Shown here: piece after piece, positions 34,749 to 45,906 of the stretch
Position numbering within the stretch: the stretch's first letter is position 1
Layout: the number at the start of each line of letters is the position of its first letter
Assembly: GCA_005408345.1 (NCBI GenBank)
Contig: SEMN01000158.1
Location: 434,001-498,000 of the forward strand
DNA: 64,000 nt
Direction of reading: 5' to 3'
Source of the DNA: Macquaria australasica
Lineage: Eukaryota > Chordata > Actinopteri > Centrarchiformes > Percichthyidae
Notes under the pieces: model-generated
What the model was told of the DNA's origin: nothing
Database searches by the model: none
Seen by the model: only the letters and a program-made list of their open reading frames with translations
Made by a program: the position numbers and the translations under genes

Positions 34749-37700
34749 TACACAAGATGCACCAAAATCCTTCTTCTACCCCTAAAAGCCATGAAAGACA
34801 GCACAGCTTTCCTGCTCACGCTATCTGCTTTGTCTCACATTTACTGTAATTGAAAGCACTTAGCTGTTACAACCTCCCATGATTCTTTGCTCACTGCCCC
34901 AACACAGAGCACAGATATTTCTAGCCACATCAGAATTATTTTCACTGCCATACTTGCAGCTCTTTCATCTTCCCTTTAACAACGGTTCATCAAAGGCAGC
35001 GGACAGAACATACTGTAGGCTGAGGTTTGAGGTTTGCATGCAACACAAAATGGGATTCGTGGTGTGAAAAACAAAAACACCAGATGATTAAAACATTGTC
35101 CCCAGATAAACATCTGTTAACCAGACAAGTGTTGCGAGTTTCACTCAATCCAAGTGAAGTAGCTTGAAAAGATGATCTACATTGGGAGGTCAAAGTGTTG
35201 CTGGAAGTTTATTGCGCAACAGTTTCTTTGGCGTGAACGGCATCTCCAGTGGTTTAATAAAATTTAAGGTCACTGGAGTTGGTGTTTGTGTGTGTTGACG
35301 TAAATAGGCCGGTGAGGAGAGCAGTCCAGCAAGCAAACCAGCTGTGAGAGCATTTAAATAAACCACCTGTAACTTTACTGCACCATAAATGTATTCATAG
35401 TCCTTCATTTCACACCATAATGCACTTTACTGAGGGACTTGCCTCTGCTGCTACTGTAGAAGAAATCCATGGCATTTAATAAAAGCCTTTACGACAGCCA
35501 GCGCGCTCTTACGTAATTGTCCCGCAGTGAAAATGACCCCATCCACAGCTAGCCACGCATTAGCCTCACGTGTCCTGTTGCTGGTATGATTTTCAGGCCA
35601 CAGACGCAAGGTTAAGTTAGTCTAGATCATATCTGCAGACGAGGTCTCGGAAGCACTGAGGAGCGGCATATTTCAGTGGCAGGCCCGCTGCAGATAAAGC
35701 TAATAACACCAGGCACAGAACAAATCACAGCAGCCCCCGATTAGGCTGCAGACGAGGAAATGTGATGGAATGTGCGCTTTTCAACACTCCCAGTGTGATT
35801 CCATCAAAACCAAAACAGCTACCAGTGTTGGAGCCGTTACTGAGCAGTGTTTACTCCCCCTTGGTCTCTGCGTTCAAGCTCACGGCACAATTTAAAAAAA
35901 ACCCTTATGATTAATTTCAATCTGAGGATAATGGACTGTGTAAAAGAAGGAATGACAAGACTTTCAAGAATCCTCACGAACACCATTGGGGAGGTGCTAC
36001 GATAAATACTGGCAGCCTCCCCCTCCCCCACCCCCCACACACACTTTTTAAAAAAAAATCAAATATGCAGTTTAAAAAAAGGAGAAATCTGTTAAGCTTT
36101 AAATCTGTCAGCCTTCACTTCTCTGTCTGCTGTATTGCAGCTGGTCTTGGTCACACTCTTGAGGGATTTACACTCAGTAGATTTCTCACATATATGCCAC
36201 GTTCAAGTTAGCGATTTTATTGTTTATTTGAGCATTACAGAGTAAAAGGAGAATGCAACAGAAGACTGCAGAATGACAGACAATTGAGTTTATGATATAT
36301 TTGGTCAAATTCATAAAACATGTCATGGCAATCACTGAGGCCAGCTCCTGTTTCAGGTGTGTGTTCAGATACATTTCCTCAGACAGACGATAAATAACTT
36401 TCTAAGCTTTCTTTTAAATACTGTAAGCTGTGGGGATACAGTTAGAAAATGAAGAATCAGATATTTAAAATGTCAGTTTCAACCATAAACTTCAGTGAAT
36501 TTGAAGTTTGACTCCCACAGTACTCAATAGAGCACCCTGTGCAGAATGGTAGATGTAAAATGTTTTCTACTCTGGCACCAAACAGTGATTTTTTAAGTTA
36601 ATGTTCAGAAGCTGTTCTGTCTAAAACCCACCGCCCTGTCACAGTTTTGCCTAAAGGAATTCTTCAGAAAGATTATCCAGGATAAACTGCAGTGCGGAAG
36701 TGACTGTGTACAACTTGAGCTGGAGCTGCACAGCACAACAGTGACGGCTGTAAAACAACACACCCACTCAAAAACATCAGAGTCTGTCGAGGTCTACGCC
36801 ACCTTGCACCAAAGTACAGTATTTACAGTTTGTTGCAATTAAGACATGCAACCAAAATGAACTTTCATTCATCACATATTGTCAATAATCACTAATGGAA
36901 ATACTTTTCTCAAATTCTATTTATTTATTCGAAACTTGAATGTCAGCATCGATAGCTCATCATCCATGTATATGACTCACATTTGACCTTAACAACAAAA
37001 ATCTGAAACAGCAAAAGGATCCTGTCTCACCCTGTATGAGCCAGTTCCTCCTGTACTGAGCCTCCAAAAGGTCAGCTTTAACTTTAAGTAATGGTGACCT
37101 GATGAGTTTTCCACTGGTCTTTCTTCATGAGTATTAACGTAACGGTGGCCTTTTGCGTCTCCTCAGTATGTTTTGGTTGTATGTACCCACTGAAATGTGT
37201 TATGTAAACCCAGTTTTATACACAGAAGATTCCTTACAGGAAGCCTTTCTCTGTGAGTTAATTGGCTCATTTATTTTTCACTCTCAGAGTTTCCATAGGC
37301 ATTGCAGCCATGAGTTAGTGTCATAGAATTAGCTTTATTATTGCACCATCAAGCATCACAGAATAACTGTAGCAGGAAGCTGCTGTTGGCCCTTCAGCAC
37401 TGATTTTCATGCTCTTCTGTGAAGATATACAACCCAACAATAACTTTCTACAGCCCAGAAATGCCAGTGATAGATTGAGAAAATAGATAAAAAAAACGAT
37501 TTCACTTTTTAATGAATTACTTGCGCAACTGTGTTCATATTATATCATCCTCCTGGAGTAACCATGATCCCTGAACTACAGCTTCAACCAAGACCTACAA
37601 CTTGCGTAACTTTTGGCCTGTTTTGATCTTAAAGCGGCAGTTGTGCCATCTTATAAAATCATTAAATCCCTTCTTCCATATCTGTCGACAAGTCATTTCC

Positions 37701-39004
37701 AAACCGGGCTGCAGATTGCCTAAATCATGATGTTGGAGAACTGACTTGTACATTCATTCATAATATAAACCGGGCACGTAGTTTAAAAGCCTCTCCTTAA
37801 GTAAGATTCATTTATCCAACATCTATAAGGAATGATCCAATGCCAGGTGTAACAACTCAGCCAAGTCATCCATTAATTACAGTGCATTTCATTTAATCCT
37901 CTGCCAATAATTCAAAGTGTTTGGCGTTGTATAAACCAGGTGATTTATACAAGGGTATAGAGTGCGCACACGCTACCGTATACATACATTTGCACATTTG
38001 ATAATAATCTCACACAACTGTTTACTAGTTTACTCATCTGTGATTAAGTAGGTGATTGTTATGTAATCTATCACAGAGTGTAAATATTACATAACAAGGT
38101 TTGGTGGACACACGTCTGAGATTAACCAGATGCCGTCTCATTTAGTTTGGGGAACATACTGGATTCATTGAGTATGAGGAGGTTCAACATATCCTGTCCA
38201 CAGGGGCTGTGTGGGTGTGCGTGGTATACATCTCCACAGAGCACCAAAGAGATCTCTCAAATTTACCAACTGAGTGCACTTTGTAGTGTGGCTTTCTGTG
38301 ACTCTCTCGCCATGAGATAGCCTCTGTCACTCCTGTATCATGTCCAGTACAAACAAAGATACTGTATAGAGTCATAATGTAAAAGCTCTTCTTACCTTGC
38401 ATCATAAACCCCAAATAATCCTACTAATTTGAGATAAAAGCTTCATATTTGCAGGTGGATCTGAGTGATAGTGACAAGTCAGAGCTAATGAAGCAGGCTG
38501 TGTTTTGTTTTTTGACAAGAAATGTGGCCTGATTTCCACTCAGTATTATACTTTTGCTTGCAAAAGACACTGCTAACATTTTCATGTTAATATGATGATT
38601 CAGATTCACAGCCGTTGGTAGATCAGCCTGTATGCATATAAAGAATATTTTTAAAAATGTACTGTACAGTATAGCATCAAAATGTTGCGCTCTGTGACAC
38701 TTTGTGAATTATGAATTCTATATCTTTTTAATATAATTTCAAACTGTTTTGTGTTGTTTTTAAAGAGGACTTAATGAGGTCACTACCTGCACACAAACAA
38801 GCAGTAGGGACAAATTCACTATGACAAATTCATAATATCGCCCCTGCAGTTCCCAGGTTGTTACCCAGCAGCCTCTGGTACACGTGCAGGGCAGGCAGCC
38901 CGTGAGGACAGTTAATTGCAGGTATAAACAGAAGTCAGCTGATGGTGATGGCTAACACATGGAGAAACAGAGTCTGAGCAGGGAAACGCTGTGTGTTGTT
39001 AGTC
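34749..39004. other. Unique DNA, no gene
   Basis: The largest repeat-poor stretch. 35440-35820 is GC-balanced with many transcription-factor-like motifs. A C-rich/A-rich patch is at about 36020-36058. Nothing coding is supported. Confidence 0.5.
35450..35800. promoter_or_regulatory. Candidate conserved non-coding element
   Basis: Unique, GC-balanced sequence within AT-rich surroundings. It contains TTTAATAAAAGCC (Cdx/Hox-like), CAGATAAAGCTAATAAC (GATA plus homeodomain cores), CCCGATTAGG and GATGGAATGTG (TEAD-like). The motif density looks like that of teleost developmental enhancers, but this is pattern judgement only. Confidence 0.22.
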
Positions 39005-39440
39005 ATGGATGTATCATAAGAACTGGATACTGGACTCAAAGATGGCACTCACTGTCACTAAAATGAAAATTGTCAAAAAAACGTTTTTCTAGCTTCCAGG
39101 TTTGTTTTCTCGCTGTGAGGCTCATTGTACAAGCGTGTTACTGTTTCTCCCGCCCATAAACTTTACATTGGGATGATGTCACACAAATAGAAATAGCTTT
39201 ACTAGGCTCTGGGAAAGTTTTACAAATATAAAACCTTCATGGTTTAAAAGTTGTTAATTCAAAGAGTAATAATTGACCTTTTCAGCTGGAGGTGTCCTGT
39301 GCTGTTATGATCATGGTCTATAGGGAAAACTGTTTTGGGGCTGCAGGGGATTTTTTTCATTGCAAAACCACAAGTGGCCACTGGAAGAAATTGGCAGCAA
39401 CACTGAGTGGCAGCGCAGTATCTAGTTATCTTAATACATC
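39005..39440 (+). mobile_element. Probable dispersed repeat
   Basis: Contains AACTGGATACTGGACTCAAA, AAACCTTCATGGTTTAAAAG, GGGGCTGCAGGGGATTTTT and CACAAGTGGCCACTGG. I associate these phrases with a percomorph repeat, but there is no second copy in this window to confirm it. Ends approximate. Confidence 0.45.
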
Positions 39441-41145
39441 CATGGGGTTAGTACAGTAATCGAGTGGGGCGTGAAAATAGTGAAACAAACTGCAAGACAG
39501 CCTCTTTGAGCCAGAAGGGTTAATATTGTTTTTGTACTGATGCATGTCAAGTCTAGTTTTATGGTAAGGTACATGTTGTCTATTTGTTAACTTAATCATT
39601 ACATTTGGCAACATGATGCATATTTGTCTAACTTTTTACAATTGTATCTCCTAGATCCCATTGTTATGTTGCAACTTACATTGACAAGAGCAGCACAGAA
39701 ATGTAATGAGGCATACCAATGCCAAGCACAGGGGCAAAACTACAATTTACTTCCTGGTAAATCCCGCTGTTCCTTCACGATTGATCCTTAGTCTGGCACA
39801 AAGCCACCTTCAAAACTAGAAGCTTTCAAATCTTTTCCTTTGGGCAGAAATCTACCAAGCTTCCCTTAGTTCTGTCTTCTGCCCTTTTCAAAGTTATATC
39901 TCTGTAAAGCTTCTTGCTCCGAGACAGGCTCACATATAAGTGACTTTCCCTCCCACTGAGAGGCCCTGTGCTTTGGGGTGCAGATGCTGGAGGGAACAGC
40001 AGGTAGTGGGGAGTGGATGCTTCCTCACAGCCCACAAACAGACGACCACTGGCTGTCACACAAGTCATCCCAGTGGTGGAAGGCATGCTTCTGTGTACGT
40101 CAACACTGATAGGATCCATACTTTGATGCAGCAGAGGTGGATGGAGAGTTTGCTGTTAGCTGTTTGAGCTTTCGGTAATTGGGTGAACTGGTCAGTCCAG
40201 TTTTGTGCTGTTGCGAGAAATCACTCCTGCAGTTTGATGAAATGCAGCTATCCAAATATTTATATGTCAATGTGATTTTCAAGCATTTGAGATTAGATAC
40301 AGTCAGATCTTCCTGCCTCATATGCCAAGATGTTACACAATTGCTTTTCCCGCAGAGATCAACACACTATAAAGGCTTGCAAGAATATTTCATTAAAACA
40401 GCGAAGGAATCTGCATGTCCACATGCACCTGCAGTATGACTACGTGCATTGCAAGGGGTACATTTATACACTGATTTAAAGAAAAGGTAAATCTTGGCCT
40501 ATTTTTCATCTTGCTGAGTTTTCCATGGCCTGCTGTGATAAGGCACTGGGGTTTCAGTGACTGTGTGATCTGGGCCCAGAAAGATGAGAGCAGTGAGATC
40601 ATTATTAAACCACCAGAGCAGTCAAACCAGAAGCATGTCTAAAGCAAACCAATCTGAGACAATCTGACGTCTCATCCTTCATGTGTTTAAAGTAGATCTT
40701 GTTTTTCAGTATGCATTATACAAGACTGTGATCTGGTGCTACGCTTTTTTTTTTTGGTCAAATTCAAAGTGCAGCTGTTTTATTTGCAGGGAGTGAGAGC
40801 TTAAAGGGTACCGGGAGAATTACATCACTCTGATTGTTATACAGCTCAAGAGTCTGGCACCAACGTACAAGCTAGCTAATTAGCATCAGCTAGTTAATGA
40901 GGATTAACACATGCAACATGAAAAAAATGTATGCCATTTCTGAAACAGATAATGTGGTTACAAAACATCCTCCTGAGAATAAAAATGTGTTTTATGATGA
41001 TGAATTCCAAGAGCTTTCTATGTAAAGAACCATTTAAGGTAATCTAAGCTTTTTTGACCCTATGCAGAGAAATAACATGTCACAGCAGAAATGCAAGATA
41101 AGATGCATAGTACTGATGAGTAACTTATAGCAATAATTCAATATT
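39441..41145. other. Unique DNA, no gene established
   Basis: A 97-codon minus-strand frame (39826-40119) has reasonable composition, but no supported splice sites and no recognised similarity. Confidence 0.45.
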
Positions 41146-41345
41146 TTTGGCTCTGTCCAGAGGTAACAAAGGATAAAAACGACAACTTCCAGTTTTATGA
41201 TGTTATGTGCTGCAAGTCTTGTCGTGACCGTAACCCCCCATAAAGTCGCAACTTGTCGTTTTTATACTTCTGTTATGTACGGATTAAACAAACGAGATAT
41301 AACATGTTAATTAGTGAGCTTTAGAAGTGCTGGTAGGCAGATTTC
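41146..41345 (+). mobile_element. PR-3 repeat copy 2, partial
   Basis: The right part, AACGAGATATAACATGTTAA and TTAGTGAGCTTTAGAAGTGC, matches the start of the copy at 16314. The left part has TTTTTGGCTCTGTCCAGAGG and GTCGCAACTTGTCGTTTTTA. Diverged, no ORF. Confidence 0.7.
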
Positions 41346-43710
41346 ATCACCATTGTCACCAGTGATTTCCCGTTTTTTTAAAAATCTATTTCAAGGGCTG
41401 TTTTGCCATTATTTAACAAGCAAACAGCTAATTCTGACAACTTGGTAGATTCAAAGTTCAGCTGTGGTTCACAGTTTGGAGGAGATAACACGTAACAAGC
41501 AAGTTAGGCCTCAGTTGGATAATCAGTGGAAAAGCGTAAATGTTTACTCAACAACGTCAGCACTTGAGTCTTCAGTCTCCTGTTTGACTCCTCTGGTTAG
41601 GCAAATAAATGGAGATGAAACTTTCAAGCCCAAACTGTTTGAGAGTACGCGATTGGCTGCTCTAGACTTCTCCCCTTCATGACTTGAACTTAAAGAGGCC
41701 AAAGGTCAGTGTGTGTTGGGTTGAAACCGAAATCCAATTATCATAAATTCTACAATTGCGCCTCGTTATTGTGGCTTTTCCAACATGAATCAACTGACTT
41801 CCTCCGCGCAGGCACAGAAGCTAAAACTAAATCATGCATCATAACAGGGTGCCATGTTCTCTGTTCTCTCTTTATATTTTATGACTGATGAGCGCAGCGC
41901 AGTTTTTGACAGCATGATGACGGCTGTGGTGTGCCAGGGTAATGAGATGCTAGGTGGTCCACACCCTCTGCTGTCCCGTGGTAGCTCATTAGTGATCATT
42001 TTCCAATGACTGTCTGGGGTTTATTGTAGAACATTTGATAATATAACTGCTCTAGATGTTTTAATGAAACAAAGCATTGAGCCAAAGAGTGACATGATAC
42101 AAGGAACAGCCAGAGTGACTTTCTTCTCTAGGTGGCTGTAAAACAGATGAATGAGGGCTTGTTAGCGCAGTTTGCCCTCTGTCAGTCTGCACAGATACAT
42201 GTGAATGCGTACACACAGAAACATGCACATTTCTTTTGTGTGGGAAAGTTTTTTTTAAATGACTGCTCTTGTGTTTCTCTGGGGAATTATTGTTTATAGT
42301 TTAGGTTTAGATTAGGAAGTAAAAGGCATTCAGTGACTCACAAGTACAGTCATAAAATGTGTGTCTGAGCACTGTGGGGGCAGTCACACTTGGCCATTGA
42401 CAGAAGAAGAGTGGGCCTCCAAATATTGACAAAGTGTTACGTCAGATTTTCTCAGGGTCAGACCTCACAAAACCCCGGTGCTCCTTTAAAAACTCAAAAT
42501 AGCCCACGACTGCATTCCTCTCTCACTCCTGAGACACACACGCCAGACGTAACAGTGTTTTGACTGTGCATTGAAAGAAAAGAGCTGCTAGCACCTTATC
42601 ACTGCTATGTGTGTGTGTGTGTGTGCCAAACGTGGGTGTACAAGTTGTGTGTATTTGTGGCACAGATATTAACATTAGTGGTTACTCGTTAACTGAAAGA
42701 AATGTAAGTAGGCCTAATTATTACTTAGTGAATGGTTTACAATAAACATACAGATAAAGCTGCATGGGGCATTTTTTTCTAATACTGCAATACTGGATGT
42801 TTTATTTTTATTTTAAGTCACACTCAAGTACTCTGACACGCCGTTGCTATCATTTAATGTTATATAAGTACAATTTACCAAAGGGGAAATCCCATTCACA
42901 TTATGTGGGATCTTTTACAGGCTTAAATGTCTCCAACAGCGCATCACAAATTGCAGGACTCTGTCGGCAAAGCTTGTAAACACAGCGGCAAATCCACCAA
43001 TGCCAGCAGTCCAAGGGATCAAAGATACACTCCCTCATTTTGTTTTAGTGCCAAATTGCGCTCAAAAATCCCCAGATTTTCCCTCCAGCTCATCATTAAT
43101 GTTCAACGTACCAAGGCACAGTGTAAATGAATCTAAATTTGCTTTTTTATCTACACTACAATCAACCGTACCAATGAGATGTAGGAAATAACTGTAGATC
43201 ATTAAATTCATAAATACAAAAGAGTACAGAATCTAACAAGTACAACAAAGAATGTAAAACGATGCCTGTTTGAGCAGTGCTAAATCGGCTTCAGTAAATG
43301 AAATGTGCTGGTTGTTTGATTAGAGCTATTTAAAGATATTTAACTTAAGTGTTGCACTTAACCAGAAAACCCTTAGCCAGAATACTGGCAGAGCAAAGTG
43401 CACAACAGTGAAGTAAGTGTCATTACTAAGTTGTAACTAAATAGTAAGTCATTTTTTTCACTTCCATGCGGGCAACATATTATGGGAAATGCAGACATTT
43501 TAAGTCAAATTACCAGAAATATCTTAATATAATTCAGATTTTTTTAAACATCAACATAAACATAAACTACTGCTTTAAAAAAAACAATATCTTTCAAAAT
43601 AAAATCTCTTCCAAACATAGCAAACAGGTAAAAATATCAACACTTACTTTAAAGCAGCTATAATCTATCTTTTCTTTATAGTAACAAATGTATCAAATAA
43701 CAATGTGAAA
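41346..43710. other. Unique DNA, no gene
   Basis: 41640-42020 is non-repetitive with GGCCAAAGGTCAGTG and CCAATTATCATAAATTCT motifs, a weak enhancer candidate. A TG run lies at 42609-42625. AT-rich at 43490-43680. Confidence 0.45.
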
Positions 43711-44100
43711 TCAATGTGACTATGTGAAAGGTGTTGCTCATAGTGATGAACCTACATTACCTGTCTGCAGCTCTCCTGGGCCTTACAGAGCGAGTTTATA
43801 GAGAGTTTATAGCACGTTTCAGCTCATAGTGTCGATTTCAGGCCGAGCACTAAACAGCAGACAGACACAGTTAGCGACTCGCTGGCAAACATAGTGGAGC
43901 ATTAAACAACTCAAGAGCCAGATATTTCCCTCAGGACTTGGTAGAAACCAAAAACAAAGCTAAAACAGAGTGAATATTGGACTTACATTCGTCAGGTGAC
44001 CAGAAACGCGACTCCAAATGAATCATAATGTTGCTCCGACACTGCTGGATGTACAAGTTCGCCATATCAACTTAAAAGGTGATGATATGTAAGTGTTGTT
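43711..44100 (-). mobile_element. PR-1 repeat copy, reverse
   Basis: Runs from AGTGATGAACCTACATTACC through TTTCAGCTCATAGTG, CATAGTGGAGCATTAAACAA, CCAGATATTTCCCTCAGGA and CGACTCCAAATGAATCATAA to TTCGCCATATCAACTTAAAA. It is the most complete PR-1 copy here and gives the family order for the others. Confidence 0.85.
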
Positions 44101-44186
44101 TTCATAAGTTGTTTCCAAGAAAAATCTGTTATTATTGCAGGTTAAAGATAAGTTTCACTGATAGCAGATACAGATCCCAGAGTGTA

Positions 44187-44398
44187 GCCAGCAAGTCACA
44201 TGACTGCAATACTTGAGCCAATCAACATAAACATTGGTCATCAATACCAATATCAAATAAAAAAACATGTCACAGAAATGTTGAAAACCTTCAAAAAGTA
44301 TCAGCACTTACTTTAAGATTAGTGGTCCATGTTGATTTAAATATTCTTACATGGAGTGTCGGCACCAAGTCACATGACTACAGAACTTGGGCCAATCC
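44187..44398 (+). repeat. Direct repeat pair
   Basis: A 37-bp segment (about AAGTCACATGACTGCAATAC then TTGAGCCAATC) at 44187-44224 recurs with few changes at 44362-44398, 174 bp later. Each lies a little downstream of phrases like TATCAACACTTACTTTAA, which also occurs at about 43636 and 44301. This suggests a decayed tandem duplication or adjacent copies of one repeat. Confidence 0.75.
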
Positions 44399-44401
44399 CC
44401 A

Positions 44402-45705
44402 ATCAATGGTCCTCCACTGAAACTGAAACCTCCAACTTTAGGGTCCCTTCTACAGCCTTAAAAAAACAATGGAAAGGCCAAAGAACAAGTTTTTTAACCC
44501 CTTGTAACTGGATAATGTAACCTTAAACTAACACAATACAAAAATGCTTGTAAAAAATGTTTCAGCCTGTCCATTAAGAGTCAGACCACATCGAAACAGC
44601 TGAAGGTGTGATGCATGCTTAAATTCCTCCAGGCTGCGTCATTGTGGTAGGTTGGTATCCAAAATACAGCAAAACACATTTTAATTATTTATTTTAACAG
44701 TCATCTTGGCTGTCAGCGCATCATTATGTCTTATTCCTTTGAACTAATCAAAACATTGCAACAAAGCATTGACAAGTAACAGCAAAAAAACAAAAAAAAA
44801 AATCATTAGTCGGGAAGATAAAACAGCCACATGGTGTCTGACAAATCCACGTCTGTGCTCAGTCAGTCACAGAGTAGAAGTTCAGGCTTGTCCGATCACG
44901 TCCATTGACAGATTTGCTCTCTCTCAGATGAAGAACACCATAACAAACATGTCCTTAGAATAGTTTTCACCCAAAAATCGTTAGCACTTTCTCTGTCTTT
45001 GCTTGTCCTGGGTTTCCTCTTGCTTTGGGCGTTTATGAAGCTTGTCACACTATGATGTTCCCTGTTGGAGTCAAGACCAGAGAGGTATCTACACCTCGGG
45101 GGGGTTAACATAGTTCTCAGATTTAATATCTCCCCCAGCATCTGCAAGATAAAAGGCTATAATGAGGGGTGAAGCAGCTGGGAGATAATCTCCAACACCA
45201 TCTCTTCGCACGCTGTTTATCGCTCGGGGCATCACATCTTGGCTGTCACTGAACATAGTGTACAAATTAGCATCCAAAGGCACACTGAGTCAGGCATTTT
45301 GTGTAATTACTACTGTTACTTAGCAGCTTTGTACAATACATTAGTGCCTCCAAAGGGCAACATTATTCTCTCTGTATTGAAAGCAAAGTTGGAAATCCAG
45401 TTGAATTTATATTCTAGCTTGTAAGCTACATGCATAGGGTTTCTCCCAGGAAATTGTTTTTATTGTGACTGACAGAGCTTAACTTACTGTAATGATATGC
45501 TGCGCTGATTACTGGAGAGTCGACTCGCCCGTGGACTCTTCTGACGAGCTGGTGATGTTTAATCCCTAATGGTCTAGTGCTTATGGGAACTTGTGTTTGT
45601 TAAAGGGTGCTAAAAACAAAAATATTTAATGACCAACAATATTGGATGGTTTTTCAAAAATGTACCATCCTTATGTTGACATACAGTGAGCCACAAAATA
45701 TACTG
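44402..45705. other. Unique DNA with a motif-rich part
   Basis: No gene. 45060-45580 is unique and GC-balanced, with TGCGCTGATTACTGG and TTTAATCCCTAATGG (OTX-like plus homeodomain cores) at about 45502-45572. Possible conserved element, unproven. Confidence 0.4.
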
Positions 45706-45906
45706 CGGCTCAGGAGCTAGAGCAGGTCGTCTATTATTCCCAGGGTTGGCAGTTCGATCCCGGCTCCCCCTGTCCACATGTTGAAGTGTTCTTGGGCAAG
45801 TTGCTCCCGATGGAGGCCAGCACCTTGCATGGCAGCTCCGTCGCCATTGGCCATCGCCATCTAACCATTAAGGTTGAAAGCAATATATAAGTGAAGTCCA
45901 TTTACA
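45706..45906 (+). mobile_element. tRNA-derived SINE
   Basis: The head is tRNA-like: GCGGCTCAGGAGCTAGAGC contains the polymerase III A box and GGCAGTTCGATCCCGG the B box, in tRNA-like spacing. The body continues CACATGTTGAAGTGTTCTTG, GGCAAGTTGCTCCCGATG and ends AGTGAAGTCCATTTAC, matching the common fish SINE body and tail. ATACTG on both sides (45700-45705 and 45907-45912) may be a short target duplication. It depends on LINE enzymes for movement. Diverged and probably inactive. Confidence 0.83.

Noticed and set aside
39826..40119. 97-codon minus-strand frame with protein-like composition
   Set aside because: A stop lies shortly upstream, there is no good acceptor or polyadenylation context, and the sequence is unrecognised.
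42131..42260. Open stretch after TTCTTCTCTAG that could be an exon
   Set aside because: No donor in frame and the peptide degenerates into Phe/Cys-rich sequence, so it is probably a chance match.
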